DNA from: Mangrovicoccus sp. HB161399 | GTDB taxonomy: Bacteria > Pseudomonadota > Alphaproteobacteria > Rhodobacterales > Rhodobacteraceae | Length of the DNA: 64,000 nt | Assembly: GCF_013184745.1 (NCBI RefSeq) | Contig: NZ_JAATVU010000004.1 | Span: 113,188 to 177,187 of the forward strand | Reading direction: 5' to 3' | Part shown: positions 44,361 through 52,469 of the stretch, one piece after another | Layout of the letters: each line of letters begins with the position of its first letter | How positions within the stretch are numbered: position 1 is the stretch's first letter | The notes under the pieces: generated by a model | Database searches by the model: none | Told to the model about the DNA's origin: nothing | The model's input: only the letters and a program-made list of their open reading frames with translations | Program-made: the position numbers and the translations under genes

Positions 44361-46015
44361 GGCTGCCCCCAGGGTGCGCGGCACTGCTGCGGAAGGACGA
44401 TGCGCGGCGCGGGGGCGGCGAAGCTCTGTTCCTCGGGGCGGCAGTCCGTCGCCGAGATGCCGGTTTCGCGCTGGAGCGGGCGGCAGTAGCGGAATTCCTC
44501 CCACGGCACGGCGGGCTGCAGTTCCGGCAGGTCTCCGCAGGCGCAGCAGGGGGCCTCCACCAGCATCGGCTGCGGCATGCACTTGTTGGCGCGCACGTCG
44601 GTGCCGGTATAGGCCATGTCCCAGTAGCTCGTGTTCTCGTTGAGGAACTTCAGGATCGGGCCCTCGGCCTTGTAGAGCAGCGCGGCGAGGATGATGCCGT
44701 TGTTGTTCGCCGTCTGCAGCGGGATGTAGCCGTTGCCGTTCTCGTAGAGGCCCTCGTAGAAGCCGCCGTCCTCCTGCGAGAGATCGGCGACGGTCTCGAA
44801 CAGCAGGTCGGTATAGGGCACGTCCCACAGCGCCCACATGCCGATCGCGGCCTTCGAGGCCACCGCGGCCCGGTCGGGCTGGTAGACGTCGCTGGGATCG
44901 AGCGTGTTCCAGGGATAGCCGTCGGCGAAGATCGAGTCGTAGACGAAGTACGGCTTGCCCTCGACCTGGTGCTCGGAGCGCGCGGTGATGACGCCGGTCG
45001 CCTCGAAGCGGCGCTGCTGCACCAGGAAGATCCGGTGGGCGAATTCGGCCCGCCAGCCCTGCGAGGCGACGCCCGGCCCGTCGCGGTCATTGACCGGCAG
45101 GTCCCATCCCAGCTCCAGCCCGTCGAGCAGGTAGCTTTCGGTCAGAACGTAGTTCTGGTTGTGGAACACCCGCGGATCGCGGCCGTCATAGGGCACCATG
45201 ACATCGTAGATCTCGGTGTAGTCGAGCGGCGCGGGATTCATCGCCTCGGCGACGTTGAACCCCCAGAGCGCGAAGCCCTTGGCGGCATATTCCTCGTAGC
45301 CCAGCCGGCCCTCCTGCACGTAGCTGGTCTCGCCGTTGCCGCGGACGATGGAGCCGAAGAGGCGGCCGTCATCCTGCACGATGTTGCAGTAGTTCCAGCG
45401 CAGCGGAACGTTGTCCACGCTGTTGGCGAGATAGGGATAGTGTTCCTTGAGGATGCGCAGCCAGACCAGCATCCGGCCCATGTCGAGCACCGAGAAGCCC
45501 ACTTCGCCCGGCTGGTTGGCGTAGTTCACCTTGGCGCCGGTCTTGGTGTTGTAGACCTTGTTCGGCGCCTCGCCGCGGAACAGGTCGAGATTGCGCAGCG
45601 TGCGCAGCAGCCTGGTCGCGCGGGTGTCGAACTCGCGCTTGTCGACGATGCCCAGCTCATGCGCCGAGACCAGCCCGCTGATGTAGGACGCGGTGTCCCA
45701 GAGCGTGGTCGACGGATAGGAGCCGACCGCGTTCACCAGCCCGGTCTCCGGCTGGTAGTATTTCTCGAAATAGCTCCAGGCGGTGCGGGCCATCTCCATC
45801 TCGCGCGGCGTCAGCTCGCCATGCCGCCCGAAATAGGCGGTGACGCCCTCCTGCTCGCGCGGCGGCAGCAGCTCGGAAAAGCCGAGCGTTCCGGCCGAGG
45901 CGGGCGGAACCGTCTGGCCGGGGCTTTGCTGGGACAGGGCAGGCTCCGGCCCGATGCCGAGGGCGAAGGCGGTCGAAAGGGCCAGGGCGGAAAGATGGAA
46001 ACGGCTGGTACTCAT
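44357..46015 (-). CDS. DUF3131-domain exported protein (second paralogue)
   Basis: The 552-residue protein starts with a cleavable-type signal (HLSALALSTAFALGIG). The DUF3131 domain shows ARTAWSYFEKYYQPETGLVNAV, TTLWDTASYISGLVSAHELGI, GFSVLDMGRMLVWLRIL and QTANNNGIILAALLYKAEGP, aligned block by block with the paralogue two genes downstream. It carries an extra Cys-rich C-terminal tail (PCCACGDLPELQP, YCRPLQRETGISATDC). It overlaps the kinase gene before it and the acyltransferase after it by 4 bases each. Whether it is soluble or anchored is unclear. Confidence 0.82.
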   Translation of the reverse strand: MSTSRFHLSALALSTAFALGIGPEPALSQQSPGQTVPPASAGTLGFSELLPPREQEGVTAYFGRHGELTPREMEMARTAWSYFEKYYQPETGLVNAVGSYPSTTLWDTASYISGLVSAHELGIVDKREFDTRATRLLRTLRNLDLFRGEAPNKVYNTKTGAKVNYANQPGEVGFSVLDMGRMLVWLRILKEHYPYLANSVDNVPLRWNYCNIVQDDGRLFGSIVRGNGETSYVQEGRLGYEEYAAKGFALWGFNVAEAMNPAPLDYTEIYDVMVPYDGRDPRVFHNQNYVLTESYLLDGLELGWDLPVNDRDGPGVASQGWRAEFAHRIFLVQQRRFEATGVITARSEHQVEGKPYFVYDSIFADGYPWNTLDPSDVYQPDRAAVASKAAIGMWALWDVPYTDLLFETVADLSQEDGGFYEGLYENGNGYIPLQTANNNGIILAALLYKAEGPILKFLNENTSYWDMAYTGTDVRANKCMPQPMLVEAPCCACGDLPELQPAVPWEEFRYCRPLQRETGISATDCRPEEQSFAAPAPRIVLPQQCRAPWGQP

Positions 46016-48165
46016 GCCATTGCTCCGGAAGGTACTAAACTAGGGGTTTGGCTCTCCGCGCCGAGCAGCCCGAGCAGCTCGTTGCGGAACAGCCGGATAT
46101 CGCCGGTCACGTCCGCCAGTTCCGACGGGGCGTCCCTGCGGGCATCGGAGAGGTCTTCCAGTCGGCGGCAGCGCGCAGCAAGGTCTTCGCAACCCAGCGT
46201 TCCGGCGATGCCGACCATCGAATGCAGCGCGCGGCGGCGGATTTCGCTGGGCGCCTCGGTTCCGGCGTCGGGCACGTCCGCCTCGAGAATGCCGAGATGC
46301 CGGTCGAAATCCGACACCGCGGCAGTCAGCATGGTCGGCACGACATCCGCGCCGAAATCTTCGGTCAGCTCCGAGATCCGCCCGCGAAGCCGCGCGGCCT
46401 CGGGGAAGCTGCCATCGCCGGCGGCCGCCGCTTCGTCCGGCACCGCCGCCGGCTGGCTGGGCTCGAAGACCGTGGTCTCGATCTCCCGCCCGCCGGCGCG
46501 CGCCTCGGCATAGCCCTTCCACTTGTGGAGCATCTGGGCCACTTCGAACAGGATGACGGGCTTGCACAGAACGTCGTCGAACCCGTCCGCCAGGAAGGAG
46601 TCGTGCAGGTCCTGCGAGGCATGGGCGGTCACGGCGATGATCGGGATATCGGCAATTTCGCCGCCCAGGGCGCGGATCGCGCGGGTGGCAGAGGTCCCGT
46701 CCATGACCGGCATGGACAGGTCCATGAAGATCAGGTCGTAGCTGTATTTCTGCACCGCCTCCACCGCCTCGGCCCCGTTCAGAACCATGTCGGACTTCTG
46801 CCCCAGCCGCTCCAGCTTGATGCGGGCCACCAGCTGGTTGGTGCTGTTGTCCTCGACGACGAGGATCCGCATCCGCGGCAGGTCGATCGCGATTTCCTCT
46901 GCCTGTTCCTTGACGACGGGTTCGGCGGCGGACAGGGGGAGGTCCATCCAGAAGGACGAGCCGGCGCCCTCCTTGCTGCGGAAGGACATGGTGCCGCCCA
47001 TCAGTTCTGCGAGCTGCAGGCTGATCGCCAGCCCGAGCCCGGTGCCGCCGAAGCGGTGCGAATAGGAGGCGCCGAGCTGCTCGAACCGTCCGAACACCTT
47101 CGCCTGGTGCTGCTCGGGAATGCCGGTGCCGGTATCGGTCACGCAGAATCTCAGCCGCAGCTCCTCGCCCTCGCCCTCGCCCGGCTCCAGCCGCTCGACG
47201 GTCAGCATGACGCTGCCGCGGGCGGTGAACTTGACGGCGTTGCTGACGAGGTTCGCCAGCACCTGGCGCACCCGGCCGGAATCCGCAAGCAGCCACGGCG
47301 GGACGTCCTCGTCGACATGGCTGTCGAGCAGGATGCCCTTTTCCTGCGCCCGCACCGCATTGAGATGGATGACGCTGCGCACGACCGACTGGAGCTCGAA
47401 CGGCTCGGGATTGCACTCGAGCTTGCCTGCCTCGATCTTCGAGGCGTCGAGAATGTCGTTCAGGATCACCAGCAGCGAATTCGCGCTGGAGCGCGCCACG
47501 CGCAGCCGTTCGAGCTGCTGCGGCGCCAGGCCGCTGTCCTCGAGCGCGCCCAGCATGCCGAGCACGCCGTTCATCGGCGTGCGCAGCTCGTGGCTGATCA
47601 CCGCAAGGAACTCGCTCTTGGCAGCATTCGCCTTCTCGGCAGCTTCGACCGCCTCCTGCAGCGCCTGCTCGCGCTCGACATGCTCGGAGATGTCCCGCAC
47701 GGTGGAGACCATCCGGACCGGATTGCCGTTCTCGTCGGCAAGGAGTTCGGACAGCGCCTCGATCTGCAGCACCCGGCCGTCCCGCGCCCGCACCTTGTAG
47801 AAGATCTCGCGCCGGGCGTATTTTCCGGTGCGCCGCGAGGTCTCCAGCGCGATCCGCTCGCTCTCGACCACGCTGGCCTCGTATTCGGGCAGCAGCATGC
47901 CCTGGAACTCCGCGCCGGTCATCCGGCCGCCCGGCTCCAGCGCGAGCAGCCGCGCATATTCGTCGGACCAGTCGACCACGTCGCGCCGGAAGTCCCAGCG
48001 CACGGTGCCGATCCGCGCGATGCGCTGCGCCTCGCGCAGGTGGCGCGTCACCGTCGCCAGCGCCCGGCTGCGCCGCCGCTGCCAAACCGTCTGGATGGCC
48101 AGGACCACCACGGCCATGACCAGCGCGATGACCAGGATGGAATAGTGCGGACCGTCCTCGATCAT
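46012..48165 (-). CDS. Hybrid sensor histidine kinase with receiver and Hpt domains
   Basis: The 717-residue protein has one N-terminal membrane helix (~9-27), a PAS domain (~45-165), HisKA with SHELRTPMNG (His192), an HATPase domain (N-box LVSNAVKF, G-boxes DTGTGIP and GTGLGLA), a receiver (residues ~432-550, Asp482 in FMDLSMPVMDG) and a C-terminal Hpt domain (His648 in RRALHSMVGIAGTLG). This allows a complete internal phosphorelay, but no separate output regulator with DNA-binding domain is encoded beside it. It overlaps its neighbours by 4 bases on both sides. The natural receiver for the Hpt phosphoryl group is the receiver domain of the PP2C protein encoded first in the operon. Confidence 0.92.
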   Translation of the reverse strand: MIEDGPHYSILVIALVMAVVVLAIQTVWQRRRSRALATVTRHLREAQRIARIGTVRWDFRRDVVDWSDEYARLLALEPGGRMTGAEFQGMLLPEYEASVVESERIALETSRRTGKYARREIFYKVRARDGRVLQIEALSELLADENGNPVRMVSTVRDISEHVEREQALQEAVEAAEKANAAKSEFLAVISHELRTPMNGVLGMLGALEDSGLAPQQLERLRVARSSANSLLVILNDILDASKIEAGKLECNPEPFELQSVVRSVIHLNAVRAQEKGILLDSHVDEDVPPWLLADSGRVRQVLANLVSNAVKFTARGSVMLTVERLEPGEGEGEELRLRFCVTDTGTGIPEQHQAKVFGRFEQLGASYSHRFGGTGLGLAISLQLAELMGGTMSFRSKEGAGSSFWMDLPLSAAEPVVKEQAEEIAIDLPRMRILVVEDNSTNQLVARIKLERLGQKSDMVLNGAEAVEAVQKYSYDLIFMDLSMPVMDGTSATRAIRALGGEIADIPIIAVTAHASQDLHDSFLADGFDDVLCKPVILFEVAQMLHKWKGYAEARAGGREIETTVFEPSQPAAVPDEAAAAGDGSFPEAARLRGRISELTEDFGADVVPTMLTAAVSDFDRHLGILEADVPDAGTEAPSEIRRRALHSMVGIAGTLGCEDLAARCRRLEDLSDARRDAPSELADVTGDIRLFRNELLGLLGAESQTPSLVPSGAMA

Positions 48166-48578
48166 GCCGGTGCTTCCCTCCGGAACAGCAGTTCCAGCCG
48201 GTTGCGGCCTTCGCTCGGCTCGTAGACCAGATCGTCGCTGCAGAACCGGATCAGCGGCAGGCCGCGGCCGCTCTCGGCCATCAGGTCAACCTCGTCGAGC
48301 TCGGCCACGTCGTCGTAGAGATCCGCCGGCATCTGCTCGCCTGCATCGACGATCTCGACGCGGACGCCGTCCTCGCTGATCGCCGCGGACACGCGGATCT
48401 TCTCGCCCCGCTCGGCCGAACTCCCGTGGTTCACGGCATTCGCCAGCGCTTCGGTCACGGCGATTTCCATCGCCGAAAGCTTGTCCTCGGAAACGGCTCC
48501 TTCCAGCGAAGCCTTCAGGGTCACGACGAGCTGGTCAATTTCCTCCAGCTTCGCGGACATTTCCAGGACGATTGCCAT
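48162..48578 (-). CDS. RsbW/SpoIIAB-like serine-protein kinase (anti-sigma-type switch kinase)
   Basis: The 138-residue protein is a stand-alone GHKL ATPase. It has N-box AVTEALANAVNHGS, G1-like VEIVDAGEQM and G2-like GRGLPLIRFCSDDL. Such proteins phosphorylate the STAS antagonist and bind a target, classically a sigma factor. The ATG overlaps the STAS gene stop by one base; a GTG one codon upstream (48581) is an alternative. No sigma factor is encoded nearby, so the target may be another protein of the polysaccharide machinery. Confidence 0.85.
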   Translation of the reverse strand: MAIVLEMSAKLEEIDQLVVTLKASLEGAVSEDKLSAMEIAVTEALANAVNHGSSAERGEKIRVSAAISEDGVRVEIVDAGEQMPADLYDDVAELDEVDLMAESGRGLPLIRFCSDDLVYEPSEGRNRLELLFRREAPA

Positions 48579-48925
48579 CACACGCGTTCCTTTATCGCTG
48601 CGATCGCGGCATTGGCGTCGCTGTACGAGCTGAAGACGCGGTCCATGCGGGTGATCTTGAACATCTGCTGCACGCCGCTGGACAGGCTGCAGACGACGAT
48701 CTCGCCGCGGTTGCCCAGGCGCTTGAGCAGGCCAACCATCGCGCCGATCCCCGAGGAATCGAGGAAGGACACGTCGGACAGGTCGATCACCAGCTTGTCC
48801 TGCTTCTGGTCGATCAGCGCGAGCACCTCTTCCTTGAACGCCGTCGCGTTCGCCGCCGTGAGCCGCTCGACGGCCGGATTCACGACGCAGATGCCATATT
48901 CGTCATGCAGGCGGGTCTTGATCAT
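48578..48925 (-). CDS. STAS-domain anti-anti-sigma-type antagonist (RsbV/SpoIIAA-like)
   Basis: The 115-residue protein is a single STAS domain with the phosphorylation motif FLDSSGIGAMVGL (Ser57/Ser58), as in SpoIIAA. In the partner-switch logic the unphosphorylated form binds the RsbW-like kinase and frees its target; the kinase phosphorylates it and the PP2C enzyme reverses this. It overlaps the PP2C gene by 4 bases and the kinase gene by one, so the three products are made together. Confidence 0.9.
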   Translation of the reverse strand: MIKTRLHDEYGICVVNPAVERLTAANATAFKEEVLALIDQKQDKLVIDLSDVSFLDSSGIGAMVGLLKRLGNRGEIVVCSLSSGVQQMFKITRMDRVFSSYSDANAAIAAIKERV

Positions 48926-50139
48926 TGTTTCGGTGTCCTTTCACAGACAAGAACGGTGAGGTCGTCATCCAGCGTGCGGCCGCCGCGCCAGCGCTCCAGC
49001 GCGGACACGACGCCGTCGGGAATGGTCTCGGGCGCGGCAGCGGCCTCTGCGAGGGCCGCCTTCACCCGCATCTCGTCGAAGGGCTCGCCGAAGCGGTTCT
49101 CCGCCTCCATGGCGCCGTCCGAACACAGCACGAGGAACTCGTCCGCGGCAAAGGAGGTGACGGAGGTCTCGAAGGGCACGCCCGCCAGCAGCGCGACCGG
49201 AAAGCCGCCCGTGCCCACCTGGCGCACCGAGCCGCCGCGCGTCAGCATGTAGGGCGAGGGATACCCCGCCTGGCAGTAGTGCAGCCGGTCCGCGCCATGC
49301 TCGATCATCCCGCAGAACATGGTGAAGTACTCGGTGCCGTCCTCGCGGTAGAACCGGTCGCTCAGGACGCTGACCAAGGCGGCGGGATCGGGATGTCCGG
49401 CACCATCGAAGGAATGCGCCCGGAACAGCTCGGAGGTCAGCAAGTGCCCCAGCGCCACGGACATCAGCGAGGCATGCACCCCGTGCCCGGCGACGTCGAT
49501 CGCGTAGAAGGCGGTGAACCCCTCGCAGATGCGGTAGTAGCCGAACATGTCGCCCGACAGGATGTTGGACGGCTTGAAAGCGGAATGGAACTTGCAGCCC
49601 GCGACGTCCTTGTGGGCCGGGGGCAGCAGACGGCGCTGCGCATCGGCGGCGGCGCGCAGGTCGTCCTCGATCCGCTCCTTCGCCCGCGCCAGCACCGCGC
49701 TGCGCTGTAGCAGCAGCTGTTCGTGGCGCAGCAGGCGGTCGGCGGAGCGGATCCGCGCGGTCAGGCTGGCCGTGTCGACCGGCTTTCCCATGAAGTCGTC
49801 GACCCCGGCCTCCAGCGCGCGCTCGCGCTGCAGCCGCTGGTTCTGGCCGGTGACCATGAGGATGTGGACATAGCCGTCGCCGGGTTCCTCGCGGATCTGG
49901 CGGGCCAGTTCGTAGCCGTTGAGACCGGGCATATCGAGGTCGCAGACCAGGATCTTGGCGGAAATCCTGCGGAGCAGCTCCAGCGCCTGGCAGCCGTCCA
50001 GCGCCTCGTGCGGCTCGTGCCCGAGCTTCCTGAGAATTGCCGAGATATACGCCCGCTGCACCGCGTCATCATCCGCAACGACGACTTTCAGCGGCGCTGA
50101 ATCGAACTCAGGCCGGGACTCGGCTGGATACTCGTACAT
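48922..50139 (-). CDS. Response regulator with PP2C-type phosphatase output (RsbU-like)
   Basis: The 405-residue protein joins a receiver (residues ~17-135; VVVADDD, phospho-Asp in VCDLDMPGLNG, GKPV) through a coiled linker (~140-170) to a PPM/SpoIIE phosphatase domain. Its metal sites are LSGDMFGYY, DVAGHGVHASLM and DDDLTVLVC. Receiver phosphorylation should set dephosphorylation of the STAS partner. It is first in the polysaccharide operon, with an AGGTGG ribosome binding site and a plausible sigma-70 promoter ~70 bases upstream. The hybrid kinase encoded two genes later is the likely phosphodonor. Confidence 0.92.
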   Translation of the reverse strand: MYEYPAESRPEFDSAPLKVVVADDDAVQRAYISAILRKLGHEPHEALDGCQALELLRRISAKILVCDLDMPGLNGYELARQIREEPGDGYVHILMVTGQNQRLQRERALEAGVDDFMGKPVDTASLTARIRSADRLLRHEQLLLQRSAVLARAKERIEDDLRAAADAQRRLLPPAHKDVAGCKFHSAFKPSNILSGDMFGYYRICEGFTAFYAIDVAGHGVHASLMSVALGHLLTSELFRAHSFDGAGHPDPAALVSVLSDRFYREDGTEYFTMFCGMIEHGADRLHYCQAGYPSPYMLTRGGSVRQVGTGGFPVALLAGVPFETSVTSFAADEFLVLCSDGAMEAENRFGEPFDEMRVKAALAEAAAAPETIPDGVVSALERWRGGRTLDDDLTVLVCERTPKQ

Positions 50140-50210
50140 GTGTCACCACCTGATCCCCCAAAACTCAAAAGCCGTATCAGCAAGAGATCTTAACGATTGT
50201 TTCCATTTTA

Positions 50211-50238
50211 TTTATATTCTGACAGGGCCGTGACTCAA
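50211..50238 (-). promoter_or_regulatory. Candidate promoter of the polysaccharide/partner-switch operon
   Basis: On the minus strand TTGAGT (50233-50238) and TATAAA (50211-50216) are spaced by 16 bases. They lie in an AT-rich island about 70 bases before the first gene of the operon. Confidence 0.4.
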
Positions 50239-50643
50239 AATGATTTTTCGCGGACGGGGCCGATACAGTTTCCGCTATCTGACCGGGTTTGCGGGGTTTT
50301 TTGCTTCAATTCGATGGTTTGGCCATCTGAAACATCGAAATCGCAACGGCGGCTTGGGCGCTAATGTCGCAAAGGATTTCTCCTTCCGGTTTTATTCCAA
50401 TTCCGGAACAATCGCGCCGCGGTAGCGAAAGCGCCGGGACGCGGGGTCCGAAGCGAAGGCCAGGCCTGCCCCAACGGCATGCGGCTTGATTCCGATTCTG
50501 CGAGACGGCCCGGAAACTGGCGGCAGACGCCCGTGCCCCGCCCTGCATTCGGCTCCCGCCGCCACGGACCTCGGGTCCCGCCTCCGCCAAATCCCGTGTT
50601 CGCCGAATGTCCGGACGCCTGCGCGGGCCACAGCCGCCAAAAC
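50239..50643. other. Intergenic region, nothing assigned
   Basis: Between the promoter of the minus-strand operon and the operators of the GntR gene there are about 400 bases with mixed composition. They begin AT-rich and become GC-rich. No gene with coding character, RNA gene or clear terminator was recognised. Confidence 0.4.
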
Positions 50644-50743
50644 TGCACATTTTATGTGCATGTTCTCCCCCGAGGGGCCCGGATTCGAGAGAATCCGCAG
50701 AACCTGTTTGACCACATGTATGCACCTGTACGTTATAGGTGCA
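50644..50743 (+). promoter_or_regulatory. Promoter and two palindromic operators of the HutC-type GntR gene
   Basis: TGCACA-N5-TGTGCA (50644-50660) is a perfect 6-bp inverted repeat. TGCACCT-N9-AGGTGCA (50721-50743) is a perfect 7-bp inverted repeat with inner TA/TA symmetry, a typical HutC-subfamily operator shape. A -35-like TTGACC (50708-50713) and -10-like GTTATA (50732-50737) have 18-base spacing, so the second operator covers the -10 region. This fits negative autoregulation of the operon. Confidence 0.6.
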
Positions 50744-50757
50744 GGACAGGAGACGAC

Positions 50758-51468
50758 ATGCCCCCACCCGCCGCAGAAACCAAGTCGGAACGCATCGCGA
50801 GGCTGCTCGAGGCCGAGATCCGCTCGGGGGCGCTGCATGACGGCGCCGCGCTGTCGAGCGAGAGCGCCCTCGTGGCCCGCTTTTCCGTGTCCCGCGCAAC
50901 AATCCGCAAGGGACTGAGTTTACTTGCGGAAAAAGGTCTCATCCGGACCAAGGTCGGGCTCGGATCCTTCGTCACCTATGGCGGTGCCGTGATCGACGGC
51001 GGCCCCGGATGGAGCGTCGCGCTCTCGGGCGGCGAGGCGCGCCTGGGCGCGCGCATCCTGCGCATCTCGCGCATCGCCATGGATCTGGAGCTGCCGCAGA
51101 TGCCCGCGGGCGCCGACGTCCTGGCCGTGGACCGGCTGCGTTTCCGCGAGGAGACCGGACAGGGCCTGACACTCGAGCGCGCCCGCGTGCCCTGGCGCGC
51201 GGATTTCACGCCGGTGCTGGAAGCAGGGCTGGAGCAGGGCTCGCTCAACCGGACGCTGGCTGCGCGCGGCCTGGTCCCGGCTTCGGGCGAGGAACGCGCC
51301 AATGTCCTGCTGTCGCTCGGGGCGGAAGATGCGGCCGTGATGGGCCGCCGCGCGGGGGAGCCGATGCTGCGGCTGCGCCGCCTCACCCGCGATGCCGATG
51401 GCGGCATCGTCGAATATGTCGAAAGCCTGCTCGATCCGGCGGTCTTCGGCCTGCACGTGGAATTCTGA
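50758..51468 (+). CDS. GntR-family transcriptional regulator, HutC/UTRA subfamily
   Basis: The 236-residue protein has an N-terminal winged HTH (RIARLLEAEIRSGALHDGAALSSESALVARFSVSRATIRKGLSLLAEKGLI). A UTRA ligand-binding domain follows from about residue 90 (VDRLRFREETGQGLTLERARVPW, MLRLRRLTRDADGGIVEYVESLLDP). The ATG has an AGGAGA ribosome binding site. The next gene starts 2 bases after its stop, so it is the first gene of the operon it most likely represses. Palindromes over its promoter support autoregulation. Confidence 0.92.
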   Translation: MPPPAAETKSERIARLLEAEIRSGALHDGAALSSESALVARFSVSRATIRKGLSLLAEKGLIRTKVGLGSFVTYGGAVIDGGPGWSVALSGGEARLGARILRISRIAMDLELPQMPAGADVLAVDRLRFREETGQGLTLERARVPWRADFTPVLEAGLEQGSLNRTLAARGLVPASGEERANVLLSLGAEDAAVMGRRAGEPMLRLRRLTRDADGGIVEYVESLLDPAVFGLHVEF

Positions 51469-51470
51469 AG

Positions 51471-52469
51471 ATGACCGACACCTCCCCCCATGCCCGCGCG
51501 CTTGCCGCCCTGACCGGACTGGCCACCGGCGACGCGCTCGGCATGCCGGCCCAGACCCTGCCGCGCGAGACGATCCGCGCCCGCTACGGCCGCATCGCCG
51601 ATTTCGCGGCGCCGTTCGAGGGGCATCCGGTCTCGCATGGCCTGGAGGCCGCACAGGTCACCGACGATACCGAGCAGGCGCTGCTGCTGGCACGGCGGCT
51701 GATCGCCGACCCCGAGGGCTTCGACGACCGCGGCTGGGCGCAGGACCTGCTGGACTGGGAGGCGGAGATCCGCGCCAAGGGGCTTTCGGACCTTCTGGGC
51801 CCCTCCTCGCGCCGCGCCATCGACGCGCTGCTGGCAGGGGCATCGCCGGAAGAGACCGGCAAGGGCGGCACCACCAACGGCGCGGCGATGCGGATCGCGC
51901 CCGTCGGCATCATGACTCCGCCCGATCCGGCGCTGATCTGCCGGAATGTCGCCCGCACCTGCCGGGTGACCCACAATACCGGCGAAGCCATCGCCGCCGC
52001 GTCGGCCGTCGCCATGGCGGTGAGCTGCGGCGTTGCGGGCATGAGTTTCGAGGAGGCGCTCGATCCTGCGCTGGCGGCCGCGCGGCTGGGCCAGACCATG
52101 GGCGGCGCCACCGGCGAGCCCGACATGGCCGGACGCATCGCTGCGGCGCTGGACCTGGCGGAAGCCGGCCGCGAGGACGCTCTGGTCGCGGGCATCGGCA
52201 CCTCGGTGGCCAGCCGGGAAAGCGTCGCCTGCGCCTTCGGCCTGCTGCGGCTGGCCGGGGACGACCTGTGGCAGGCGCTGCTGGCCGCGGCCAATATCGG
52301 CGACGACACCGACACGATCGGCGCGATCGCCGGCGCCATCGGCGGCGCCACAGGCGGCACCCTGCCCGAGGCCGCCGTCGCCCGGGTCCGCGCCGCCAAC
52401 GACCTGCCCCTGGAAGAGATCGCCGGGGGCCTCCTGGCTCTGCGCGCACGGGCGGAGGTGCAGGCCTGA
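51471..52469 (+). CDS. ADP-ribosylglycohydrolase-family protein
   Basis: The 332-residue protein has the complete di-metal site of the family: GLATGDALGMP and TDDTEQALLLA at the N-terminal side, and IGDDTDTIGAIAGAIGGATGG near the C terminus. Classical members (DraG) remove ADP-ribose from proteins. In small-molecule operons, however, homologues are thought to cleave N-glycosidic bonds of ribosides. With a sugar kinase and an importer on the same transcript the second role is more likely here. It overlaps the PfkB gene by one base. Confidence 0.88.
   Translation: MTDTSPHARALAALTGLATGDALGMPAQTLPRETIRARYGRIADFAAPFEGHPVSHGLEAAQVTDDTEQALLLARRLIADPEGFDDRGWAQDLLDWEAEIRAKGLSDLLGPSSRRAIDALLAGASPEETGKGGTTNGAAMRIAPVGIMTPPDPALICRNVARTCRVTHNTGEAIAAASAVAMAVSCGVAGMSFEEALDPALAAARLGQTMGGATGEPDMAGRIAAALDLAEAGREDALVAGIGTSVASRESVACAFGLLRLAGDDLWQALLAAANIGDDTDTIGAIAGAIGGATGGTLPEAAVARVRAANDLPLEEIAGGLLALRARAEVQA

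Noticed and set aside
43212..44837. Longer start for the acyltransferase gene, giving 541 codons
   Set aside because: The extra 159 residues lie antisense-like over the DUF3131 gene, are Arg/Gly rich and precede the natural start MNAGSSRLVWFDANR, which overlaps its upstream neighbour by 4 bases.
46048..48225. Long plus-strand frame opposite the hybrid kinase
   Set aside because: The kinase on the minus strand has all catalytic motifs in order. The opposite frame has none.
48162..48578. RsbW-like kinase as a true anti-sigma factor
   Set aside because: No sigma factor gene lies nearby, so only the kinase/antagonist family membership is claimed, not sigma control.
50240..50425. 61-codon plus-strand frame in the gap before the GntR gene
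   Set aside because: The translation is Arg/Phe rich without a good ribosome binding site. It overlaps the likely promoter of the divergent operon.
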